NCBI RefSeq assembly: GCF_014217685.1
Contig: NZ_CP043653.1
Coordinates: forward strand, 372,001-436,000
Length of the DNA stretch: 64,000 bases
Direction of reading: 5' to 3'
Source: Glaciihabitans sp. INWT7
GTDB taxonomy: Bacteria; Actinomycetota; Actinomycetes; Actinomycetales; Microbacteriaceae
The first letter of the stretch is position 1, and every line of letters starts with the position of its first letter. Below the pieces are notes generated by a model, which saw only the letters and a list, made by a program, of their open reading frames with translations, had not been told where the DNA came from and made no database searches. Position numbers and translations under genes: made by a program. This document shows positions 26,811 to 34,136 of this stretch, piece after piece.

Positions 26811-27919
26811 GGGTCCACGCGCTGGAACTGCACCGTCTGGCCATCCCCCTGGTGCGTCCCTTCGAGACGTCGTTCGGCCGCCAGACCGGCCGCCAGGTGC
26901 TCATGGTGCGCGTGAGGACCGATGTGGGAGACGGCTGGGGTGAGTGCGTCGCCGGCACGGATCCGGTGTACTCGAGCGAGTACGTGGACGGGTGCGAAGA
27001 CGTCATCCGTCACTATCTCGGTCCGGCATTGTTCGCGGCCGATGATGTCACGGCCGAGGGTGTCGCGGCACTCTTCGCCTTCGTGATCGGTCATCGCATG
27101 GCGAAGGCTGCTGTCGAGACGGCGGTGCTCGACGCCCAGTTGCGCGCCGTCGACACCAGTTTTGCCAGCTACTTCGGCGCCGAACGTGTCGAGGTGGACT
27201 GCGGCGTCTCGGTGGGCATCTCCCCGACCATCCCGGCGCTGCTCGACGAGGTGTCTCTGTATGTGTCGCAGGGATACCGTCGGATCAAGCTCAAGATCAA
27301 ACCGGGGTGGGACCTCGAACCGGTCGCCGCGGTGCGCGATCTGCTCGGCCCGGATGCCCTGCTCCAGGTCGACGCGAACACCGCGTACACCCTGCTCGAC
27401 CTCGATCGGCTCCGACGCCTCGACGACTACGACCTGCTGCTCATCGAGCAGCCGTTCGTGGAGGACGACATGCGCTCACACGTCTCTCTGGCCAGGACGA
27501 TTTCGACTCCGGTGTGCCTAGACGAGTCGATCGTGAACACCGAGCTCGCGCTCGATGCGATCGATCGTGGTGCCACCAGCATCATCAATATCAAGGCGGG
27601 CCGCATGGGCGGGTACCTCGAGGCGCTCGCCCTCCACGACGCGTGTGTCGAGCAGGGCGTTCCCGTCTGGTGTGGAGGGATGCTGGAGACCGGGGTGGGT
27701 CGGGCCGCGAATGTCGCCCTCGCCGCACTGCCCGGGTTCACGCTGCCGGGTGACACCTCGGCATCCGACCGCTACTTCGCTGAGGACCTCACCGAGCCTT
27801 TCGTGCTCCACGACGGTCGGCTGACCGTGCCGACCGGCCCGGGTAGCGGAGTGACGGTGCGGGAAGAGCTGCTGGGCGCCTGGTCGCAGCGTCCCGTAGA
27901 GGTGCTGCGCGCGGACTGA
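26807..27919 (+). CDS. Enolase-superfamily enzyme (MenC/N-succinylamino-acid racemase-like)
   Basis: A 370-residue muconate-lactonising-type enolase-superfamily protein. The catalytic features are in order: RIKLKIKPGWD (Lys of KxK), LLQVDANTAY (first metal Asp), LLIEQPF (Glu), CLDESIVN (Asp) and INIKAGRMGG (second catalytic Lys). This arrangement fits o-succinylbenzoate synthase or N-acylamino-acid racemase. No men genes are nearby, and the overlapping saccharopine-dehydrogenase-like partner favours an amino-acid role. GTG start inside the upstream stop (GTGA). Confidence 0.86.
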   Translation: MRVHALELHRLAIPLVRPFETSFGRQTGRQVLMVRVRTDVGDGWGECVAGTDPVYSSEYVDGCEDVIRHYLGPALFAADDVTAEGVAALFAFVIGHRMAKAAVETAVLDAQLRAVDTSFASYFGAERVEVDCGVSVGISPTIPALLDEVSLYVSQGYRRIKLKIKPGWDLEPVAAVRDLLGPDALLQVDANTAYTLLDLDRLRRLDDYDLLLIEQPFVEDDMRSHVSLARTISTPVCLDESIVNTELALDAIDRGATSIINIKAGRMGGYLEALALHDACVEQGVPVWCGGMLETGVGRAANVALAALPGFTLPGDTSASDRYFAEDLTEPFVLHDGRLTVPTGPGSGVTVREELLGAWSQRPVEVLRAD

Positions 27920-28761
27920 GGGAGCTACTCGCCCCCAGCCGTCAGGAGTTGCTCGCTGGGCATCGCGGGGGAGCGGTTTGCGACGGCTCCGCACGGTGGG
28001 CGTCGGTGGTAGCGGCCCAGGGGGTTTGCGGCAGTGGTGTGTGTGCGATCCCGTGCCCGTCCGTCACAGGTTGCTCGTTGGGCACTTCTGGGGAGCAGTT
28101 TGTGACGGGAGGGCGGCCCTGGCGGGTGACGGTGGGCGTGAAGGGGCGTCCCGTCCGTCGCAGTCTGCTCGTTCGGCGCCGTGGGGGAGCAGTTTGTGGC
28201 GGTTGGGCGGCTTTCGCGGGCGGGTGTCGGCGCGAGGGGGCGTCCCGTCCGTCGCGGTCTGCTCGTTCGGCGCCATGAGGAAGCCGTTTGAGTTGGTTGG
28301 GGGGGTGGCGCGGGACGCGGCGGCGCCGGAGTCTGTGCGGCAGGAGTGCGCGCGACGCCACGGTGATCCGTCACAGGTTGCTCGTTTGGCACTTCTGGGG
28401 AGCCGTTTGCGACGGGCGTCAGTCGGAGCGAGGGGCTGGCCGCGCGAGGGGGTCTCCATCCGTCGCAGTCTGCCCATTCGGCAACCTGGGGGAGCCGTTT
28501 GTGACGGGTGGCAGTCGGCGCAAGGGGCTGTCAGGGCGAGGGGCACCCCGTCCGTCGCAGTATGCCCGTTCGGCAACCTGGGGGAGCCGTTTTTGACGGG
28601 TGGGCGGCCCTGGCGGGTGTCTGTCGGGGCGAGGGGGTCTCCGTCCGTCGCACTCTGCTCGTTCGGCGCCATGAGGAAGCCGTTTGTGACGGGTGGGTCT
28701 GACTGTTTGCGCACGCCTCGCGCTTGTAGAGGCTGACGGGGCGGGTCAGTATCATGGCGAC
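27920..28761. repeat. Gene-free region carrying eight 48-bp palindromic repeats
   Basis: Eight copies of a 48-nt unit lie at 27939-27986, 28061-28108, 28155-28202, 28249-28296, 28368-28415, 28460-28507, 28552-28599 and 28645-28692. The best unit (copy 2) forms a 16-bp stem: CCGTCACA pairs with TGTGACGG and TGCTC with GAGCA, joined by three G-U pairs, around a 16-nt loop. Spacers are 44-46 nt (twice 71-74) and resemble each other, giving a period of mostly 92-94 bp. Mismatches read as G-U in the plus-strand RNA. Long open frames occur on both strands, but the units fall in different frames, so they are not protein repeats. Confidence 0.85.
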
Positions 28762-30669
28762 ATGACGGATGCTGCTGCCCTGGTCGAAGCTGCGAAGAAG
28801 GCTCTTGCGGATGCCGAGGCGGCACTCGCAGCAGAGAAGGCCGGCGCCGAGGTTACCTCTGAGCAGCCGACGGCCGCAGCACCGCAGCCGGCACGCGCGC
28901 CCGAGTCGTCGGCCGCGCCCGCGCCGTCCGCCACCGTCGCCCAGTCAGCCACCGTCGCCCAGTCAGCCACAGCCGCCCAGTCCGCCACCGCCGCCCAGTC
29001 CGCCACCGCCGCCCAGTCAGCCGCCGCCCCAGCCACCCCTCCCATCGCGCCCCCTTCACCCGACGGCCCCCTCGATGCGGCCGCCGTCGAAGTGATCCGT
29101 TCCGGTTATGCGTTCAGCGGCACTGTGCTCGAGATCGGCGCCCTCGTGAACGGCGACGCGCAGCCTCAGGTGCAAGTGCGCATCCCGATCGCCATGCTCA
29201 ACCGGCACGGCCTCGTCGCGGGGGCGACCGGCACCGGCAAGACCCGAACGCTGCAGGTGCTCGCCGAGCAGCTCGCTGCGGCGGGAGTTCCCGTATTCGC
29301 GGCGGACATCAAGGGCGACCTCTCCGGGGTGGCGACGGCGGGCTCGGAGAATCCCAAGCTCATCGATCGCACCAACGGCATCGGGCAGCACTGGACCGGG
29401 GCATCCTTTCCCACCGAGTATTTCGCCCTCGGAGGGGTGGGCAAGGGTGTGCCCGTTCGCGCAACGGTCTCTGGTTTCGGCCCGTTGCTGCTGTCGAAGG
29501 TGCTCGGTCTCAATGGAACCCAGGAGTCCTCTCTCGGGCTGGTGTTCCACTACGCGGCCCAGGCCGGGCTGCCACTCGTCGATCTCTCCGATCTTCGGGC
29601 CGTGCTCAGCTATCTCACGAGTGCCGACGGCAAGGGCGAGCTCACCGGCCTCGGCGGGCTATCGAGCGCGACAGTCGGAGTGATCCTGCGGGAGCTGATC
29701 ACCTTCGCCGACCAGGGGGCCGACGTGTTCTTCGGCGAGCCGGAGATCGACACCGCCGACTTCCTGCGCACCCACCCGGATGGCCGCGGGATCATCAGCC
29801 TGCTCGAGGTTCCGGGGGTGCAGGACAAGCCCGAGCTCTATTCCACCTTCCTGATGTGGCTGCTCGCCGACCTGTTCAACGACCTGCCCGAAGTCGGAGA
29901 TCTCGACAAGCCCAAGCTCGTGTTCTTCTTCGACGAGGCCCATCTGCTCTTCAAGAACGCATCGAAGGACTTCCTCGACTCGATCACCCAGACTGTGCGG
30001 CTCATCCGCTCGAAGGGTGTCGGCATCGTCTTCGTGACGCAGACGCCCAAGGACGTGCCCGGCGATGTGCTCGCCCAGCTCGGATCGCGCATCCAGCATC
30101 AGCTGCGGGCGTTCACTCCGGATGACGCGAAGGCTCTCAAGGCGACGGTGTCCACCTACCCGAACTCCGACTACGACCTCGGGAGCGTGCTCACCACCCT
30201 CGCCACCGGGGAGGCAATCGTCACCGTCATGGGTGAGAAAGGCGCACCGACACCGGTCGCGTGGACCCGGCTCCGGGCACCGCAGGGCGCGATGTCGCCG
30301 AGCGCTCCCGAGCTGATCGAGGCGACTATCGCGGCATCCGCCCTTCTGCCCAAGTACGGCACGGCGATCGACAACGAGTCGGCCAAAGAGATGCTCGGGC
30401 GCAAACTCGAGGCGGCGGCGGCGACGGCGGCGGCGGCGAACACCGCGGCCGAGCAGGCGGCCGCGGCGAAACAGCAGCAGGCCGATTACGAGCGGATGCT
30501 GCGCGAGGCCAAGAAGTCCCAGCCGCGCGCCTCCTCTTCGACGAGCCGCCGAGCGCCGGCCCCGCGGGCGGAGAAGAATCCGATCACCGACTTCCTCGGA
30601 TCATCCGCCGGCAAGTCGATAGTGAACTCGGTGGTGAAGGGCATCTTCGGCACACTGCGCCGTCGCTGA
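28762..30669 (+). CDS. HerA-like helicase/ATPase (DUF853 family)
   Basis: A 635-residue RecA/FtsK-like ATPase. An N-terminal coiled-coil-prone helix and an Ala/Pro/Gln linker with five 6-residue repeats (57-86) precede the ATPase core: Walker A GATGTGKT (154-161) and Walker B FFFDEAH (DEAH at 391-394), then VTQTPKDVPGDVLAQLGSRIQHQLRAFTPDD. The C-terminus is an Ala-rich coil and a basic tail. TATCAT ends 6 nt before the ATG at 28762, suggesting a leaderless start. HerA-type enzymes translocate DNA, but the DUF853 branch has no settled role. It lies directly beside the palindrome array. Confidence 0.88.
   Translation: MTDAAALVEAAKKALADAEAALAAEKAGAEVTSEQPTAAAPQPARAPESSAAPAPSATVAQSATVAQSATAAQSATAAQSATAAQSAAAPATPPIAPPSPDGPLDAAAVEVIRSGYAFSGTVLEIGALVNGDAQPQVQVRIPIAMLNRHGLVAGATGTGKTRTLQVLAEQLAAAGVPVFAADIKGDLSGVATAGSENPKLIDRTNGIGQHWTGASFPTEYFALGGVGKGVPVRATVSGFGPLLLSKVLGLNGTQESSLGLVFHYAAQAGLPLVDLSDLRAVLSYLTSADGKGELTGLGGLSSATVGVILRELITFADQGADVFFGEPEIDTADFLRTHPDGRGIISLLEVPGVQDKPELYSTFLMWLLADLFNDLPEVGDLDKPKLVFFFDEAHLLFKNASKDFLDSITQTVRLIRSKGVGIVFVTQTPKDVPGDVLAQLGSRIQHQLRAFTPDDAKALKATVSTYPNSDYDLGSVLTTLATGEAIVTVMGEKGAPTPVAWTRLRAPQGAMSPSAPELIEATIAASALLPKYGTAIDNESAKEMLGRKLEAAAATAAAANTAAEQAAAAKQQQADYERMLREAKKSQPRASSSTSRRAPAPRAEKNPITDFLGSSAGKSIVNSVVKGIFGTLRRR
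28930..29019 (+). repeat. Five tandem 18-bp repeats in the HerA-like gene
   Basis: Five units of about 18 bp (gccaccgtcgcccagtca and variants) encode ATVAQS/ATAAQS, residues 57-86. In-frame tandem repeats of this kind change copy number easily, so linker length may vary between strains. Confidence 0.85.
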
Positions 30670-30697
30670 GACTGCCGGAGGCTCGTCTCAGGCGACG
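30661..30697. terminator. Bidirectional terminator hairpin between convergent genes
   Basis: CGTCGCTGAGAC (30661-30672) pairs with GTCTCAGGCGACG (30685-30697, one bulged base). It overlaps the stop codons of both convergent genes, the HerA-like ATPase and the small membrane protein. Position and symmetry suggest termination for both strands. Confidence 0.55.
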
Positions 30698-31320
30698 AAG
30701 GGCAGGCCGAGCAGCACCATGAGGCCGAGCACGATTCCGACGCAGACCAGGCCGATGAGCACGATGACCGCGATGGCGAGACCTCGGCGGTTCTCGAACC
30801 AGTAGGCGGTTCCGGAATACAGCTCGAAGAACTGTTTCGGGGTGAGCGGCTCGGCCGGTTCCTCGAGCGGCGTGCCGATAGCGGCCGCGGCCTGGCGCAT
30901 CGATTCCTCCGTCCAGAAGATTCCGCGCATTCGCAGGATCCGCTCCCCGCGAGCATTTCGCAGAATCAGTTGCGGGAGGGTCTCGCTCGACGAGGAACTG
31001 AAGGTCTGGGCGAGAACCATCGAACTCACCTCTGAGATGGGCGTGACCACCGGGCGCCGGAAGAATCCACGTTCGGTGAAGTGGTCCGCTGAGATGACCA
31101 CATACGTCGTCCTCAGGAGGTAGAGACCGACAAAGAACAGGACGATGACGAGCGCCTCGGTGATGGCCGACACCCGCCACGAACCGCTGGGAAGACCGAG
31201 GGTGATCAGCGTCGCGACGATCGGGATCGGCACGATGATGAAGATCAGGATGCCGCTCCGCAGGAGGCTGCGCCGGGGTCGAAGCCAGACGTCGCCATTC
31301 CTGTCGTTCGCAACCGGCAT
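30688..31320 (-). CDS. Membrane protein with a PH-like domain, unknown function
   Basis: A 210-residue protein. Two hydrophobic segments (about residues 20-45 and 53-75) are followed by a soluble bPH-like region (YVVISADHFTERGFFRRPVVTPISEVSSMVL, then LILRNARGERILRMRG) and a C-terminal membrane helix (LAIAVIVLIGLVCVGIVLGLMVL). GGGGAG lies just before the ATG at 31320, which excludes the long upstream frame running through the tRNA. No function can be assigned. Confidence 0.72.
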   Translation of the reverse strand: MPVANDRNGDVWLRPRRSLLRSGILIFIIVPIPIVATLITLGLPSGSWRVSAITEALVIVLFFVGLYLLRTTYVVISADHFTERGFFRRPVVTPISEVSSMVLAQTFSSSSSETLPQLILRNARGERILRMRGIFWTEESMRQAAAAIGTPLEEPAEPLTPKQFFELYSGTAYWFENRRGLAIAVIVLIGLVCVGIVLGLMVLLGLPFVA

Positions 31321-31437
31321 GCGATCTCCCCGAAAGCGCCGATCACTGGCGCAGCGACAGGACCGTGCCGATTCCAGCGCTCCTAGTAGCGCTGTACTTC
31401 CGTCCGATTCCCGTCGGGCGGGGTGACACGTTCTGCG

Positions 31438-31522
31438 CGGAGAATGGGGGATTCGAACCCCCGAGGGCTTGCACCCAACACGCTTTCCAAGCGTGCGCCA
31501 TAGGCCACTAGGCGAATTCTCC
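31438..31522 (-). tRNA. tRNA-Ser(GGA)
   Basis: An 85-nt type II tRNA on the minus strand. The acceptor stem GGAGAAT/ATTCTCC, T arm with GGTTCGAAT, long variable arm and anticodon stem CACGC/GCGTG around TTGGAAA give anticodon GGA (reads UCC). The discriminator is G, as expected for Ser. The CCA end is not encoded. Confidence 0.95.
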
Positions 31523-31748
31523 TGGGCGGCCCGACCCACAAGTGAGGGGAGGCCATGAAGAATCTTACGGGATGATCCATACGGGGCATGACGGCACTCA
31601 CTGTCGCGGACATCGGTCTGTTCACATCCGCAACGTGATCGGGGCATCCGGTCGCTGGACAGTGTTCAGTGTGTACTCACTGATTTACGGACAGAAGCTC
31701 GTGAGAACCGGGAACTCGGCGTATTTCCCGAATCGTTACCGAATCAGC

Positions 31749-31777
31749 TTGTGAACAACCAGAGAACTTTGTAAAGT
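31749..31777 (+). promoter_or_regulatory. Promoter of the 31.8-kb transporter operon with XRE half-site
   Basis: TTGTGA (31749-31754), a 17-bp spacer and TAAAGT (31772-31777) form a good -35/-10 pair 60 bp before the first permease start. TTGTAAAG (31769-31776) overlaps the -10 box and equals one arm of the palindrome upstream of the XRE gene at 48401. The rest of 31523-31836 holds no gene. Confidence 0.55.
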
Positions 31778-31836
31778 GACACTCAACACTCGTCAGGTGA
31801 CGCCGAAGTCGCCTGAGGAAAAATGTTGGGAGAAGC

Positions 31837-32856
31837 ATGACCGACGCGACGACGCGTGGCACCGCCAGACTTTCGAGTGCCCGATTCGCTGTTTCCAAGG
31901 GCTTCGTCACCGTGGGCGTCTCGACGGTTCTCCTTTTCATCGTCTGTGCCGTTGCCGCCCCGTCGAGTGTCGCCCCCGGTGCCGTCCTCGGAATGATCCC
32001 CTTCGCTGCGGTACTCGCCATCGTGGGTCTCGGGCAGATGCTGGTCGTGCAGCAGGGGGGCATCGACCTCTCGATTCCGGGTGCAGTATCCCTCGCCATC
32101 GTCATCGTCAGCCACGAGCCGAATGGTGACAACAGCAAACTGGTGCCCGCCATCCTGCTTGCCATCGGCTACGCGATCGCCGCCGGATTGCTCAACGGGT
32201 TCATGGTCGGACGACTCGGCCTCAACTCGATCATCGCCACGCTGGGCACAAACGCGCTGCTCTATGGCGCCGTGCTCGGAATCTCCGGCGGTACCCCCCG
32301 AAGCACCACCCGACTGCTCGCGTCCGTCGCCGGCGGCCTGACCTTCGGCATCCCGAACTCCGCATTCTTTGCGCTCGGCGCGCTCGTGGTCGTCGCCGTG
32401 ATGGTCAAGCGCACGGTCGCCGGTCGCCGCTTCGAGGCCATCGGCGCGAACCCCTTCACCGCCCGTGCAACCGGACTCCGCGTGCGCGTCCACCAGTCAC
32501 TGGCTTTCGTCTGGGCACAGCTTCTCTATTGCCTCGCCGGCATTCTTCTCGCGGGGATCACCAACCAGCCGACCGCCTTCCAGGGTGACTCCTACCTACT
32601 CCCCGCTGTGGCGGTCGTCGTGCTCGGTGGCACCTCGCTACTGGGCGGTCGCGGATTCCCGATCGCCACGGTGATCGCCGCCATCTTCCTGAGCCAGCTC
32701 GACCAGTTCGTGCTGTCCCTCGGAGTGCCCTTCGCGGTGCGCACGCTGGTGCAAGCCGGTGCGCTCGCGGTGGGGGTCGCGCTGTACACCGTGGACTGGC
32801 CCGCGATCCGGCAACGGATCCGGCCGAGGTCCCCCCGAATCACCGCGCCGGCCTGA
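31837..32856 (+). CDS. CUT2 sugar ABC importer permease
   Basis: A 339-residue BPD_transp_2 permease with about nine hydrophobic segments. VQQGGIDLSIPGAVSLA and LGGTSLLGGRGFPIATV are the characteristic CUT2 loops. GGGAGAAG precedes the ATG. It heads an operon with a binding lipoprotein and a fused ATPase-permease that brings a second membrane domain, so the importer may be a hetero-permease. It opens the 25-kb catabolic cluster. Confidence 0.9.
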   Translation: MTDATTRGTARLSSARFAVSKGFVTVGVSTVLLFIVCAVAAPSSVAPGAVLGMIPFAAVLAIVGLGQMLVVQQGGIDLSIPGAVSLAIVIVSHEPNGDNSKLVPAILLAIGYAIAAGLLNGFMVGRLGLNSIIATLGTNALLYGAVLGISGGTPRSTTRLLASVAGGLTFGIPNSAFFALGALVVVAVMVKRTVAGRRFEAIGANPFTARATGLRVRVHQSLAFVWAQLLYCLAGILLAGITNQPTAFQGDSYLLPAVAVVVLGGTSLLGGRGFPIATVIAAIFLSQLDQFVLSLGVPFAVRTLVQAGALAVGVALYTVDWPAIRQRIRPRSPRITAPA

Positions 32857-32939
32857 TCGGTCGGCGCGCACAGAATTTCGACGGAGCGGTCGAAAACACG
32901 CGACAGAGGCGTCGCAATCAACCCAGGAGGAAAGTGCAC

Positions 32940-34046
32940 ATGAAACGTCGCAATACATTCGCCATGCTTGCCACGACTGTCGTGGCGGTATCACTGGCGC
33001 TCGCCGGCTGCAGCAGCTCGTCTACCGACAGCGGCTCGACCTCGGGTGCAGGAAAGGCCCCGGCGGGCGCACCGTCGTGGTGTGGCCCCAAGAAGATCAC
33101 CCTCGGACTTCTCGACGGATTCGGCGGCAACAGCTGGCGACTCGTCACGACTGCCGCCGGTGCTGACGAGGTCAAGAAGTGCGCGAGCGTCACCAAGTAC
33201 GAGTACGCGGACGGCCAGGGCGACACGCAGAAGTCGATCTCGGACATCCAGGGAATGGTCGCGAAGGGCGTCGACGCTCTCGTGGTATTCCCGGACGCGG
33301 GCCAGGCCATGCTTCCCGCCCTCCGCAGCGCCTACAAGGCCGGCGTCGTGACGGTGCCGTACCGCGTCTTCCCCGGTGGTAAAGACGGCGTGGACTACAC
33401 CGCATGGATCGGAGCCGACTTCACGACCGACGGCAAGAACTGGGGCAACTGGATCAAGACCAACCTGCCCGACGGTGGCAACATCCTCTTCGTCAGCGGG
33501 CCGAAGGGCAACAGCCAGGCCACCGACGAGCTGAAGGGCCTCAAGTCGGTGCTCACCGACTCGAAGTACAAGTACATCGGTGAGACGCCAGAGGTCACGA
33601 ACTGGGACCCGGCGCTGACGCAGCAGGTGCTCACCGCAGACATCGCCAAGTACCCGAAGATCGACGTGATCGTCTCCGACTTCGGACCGTCCCTGGTGGG
33701 AGCACTTCCCGCCTTCGCCAAGGGTGGACGCTCGATTCCGGCACTCGTGACATCCGACGGCAACTCGCTCGGCTGCTTCTACGAGGACAACAAGGCAGCC
33801 AACCCCGATTTCAAGCTGATGACTGTAGCGACGGGCAACGACAACGTGCGTCTCGCCGTCCAGTACGCCGTCGCGAAGGCAACCGGTGGAAAGCTTCCCG
33901 CAGACAAGGTCTTCAAGGCTCCGGCCTTCGAGGACTCGGTGAGCGGAACGCCGAGCCAGGTGCAGTGCGAGAAGGACCTGCCGGGTGACATCTACCTGTC
34001 GGCCCAGATGTCGCCGACCGACCAGGCGGCGCTGCTCAAGAAGTAG
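32940..34046 (+). CDS. Sugar-binding lipoprotein (periplasmic-binding family 4)
   Basis: A 368-residue binding lipoprotein. The signal peptide ends in LAGC (Cys at about residue 22) before a Ser/Gly linker. The binding domain follows (ITLGLLDGFGGNSWRLVTTAAGADEVKK, GVDALVVFPDAGQAMLPALRSAYKAGV, DVIVSDFGPSLVGALPAF). AGGAGG (32925-32930) lies 9 nt before the ATG at 32940, deciding it over a GTG 6 nt upstream. Several internal Cys (SWCGPKK, KKCAS, LGCFYED, VQCEKD) could form disulfides. Ligand unknown. Confidence 0.9.
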   Translation: MKRRNTFAMLATTVVAVSLALAGCSSSSTDSGSTSGAGKAPAGAPSWCGPKKITLGLLDGFGGNSWRLVTTAAGADEVKKCASVTKYEYADGQGDTQKSISDIQGMVAKGVDALVVFPDAGQAMLPALRSAYKAGVVTVPYRVFPGGKDGVDYTAWIGADFTTDGKNWGNWIKTNLPDGGNILFVSGPKGNSQATDELKGLKSVLTDSKYKYIGETPEVTNWDPALTQQVLTADIAKYPKIDVIVSDFGPSLVGALPAFAKGGRSIPALVTSDGNSLGCFYEDNKAANPDFKLMTVATGNDNVRLAVQYAVAKATGGKLPADKVFKAPAFEDSVSGTPSQVQCEKDLPGDIYLSAQMSPTDQAALLKK

Positions 34047-34053
34047 GACTGTC

Positions 34054-34086
34054 GGGCCGGCCGCGACACTTCGTCGTGGCCGGCCC
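34054..34086 (+). terminator. Intercistronic hairpin after the binding-protein gene
   Basis: GGGCCGGCC plus CGAC (34054-34067) pairs with GTCG plus GGCCGGCCC (34073-34086) around a 5-nt loop. There is no T-run. It is the third importer operon in the window with a strong hairpin directly after the binding-protein gene. Confidence 0.6.
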
Positions 34087-34136
34087 CTAGCCCGTTCCAC
34101 CCTGAATCACCGCATCGACTGCAAAGGCGCACACTC

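Noticed and set aside
27939-28692. CRISPR array
   Set aside because: The spacing is regular, but the spacers are similar to each other, repeats diverge by several bases, and no cas gene is nearby.
27925-28825. Long open frames on both strands (up to about 250 codons) across the palindrome array
   Set aside because: The 48-bp units fall in different frames along each open frame, no ribosome site or known domain is seen, and both strands are open because GC-rich repeats lack stops. Treated as non-coding.
31438-31522. tRNA-Ser as the attachment site of an integrated island covering the catabolic cluster
   Set aside because: The tRNA 3' end faces away from the cluster, no integrase is present and I found no direct repeat of its 3' end at the far side.
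30688-31647. 319-residue protein reading through the tRNA-Ser gene
   Set aside because: The extra N-terminal residues translate the tRNA; a ribosome site and the family-like start are at 31320.
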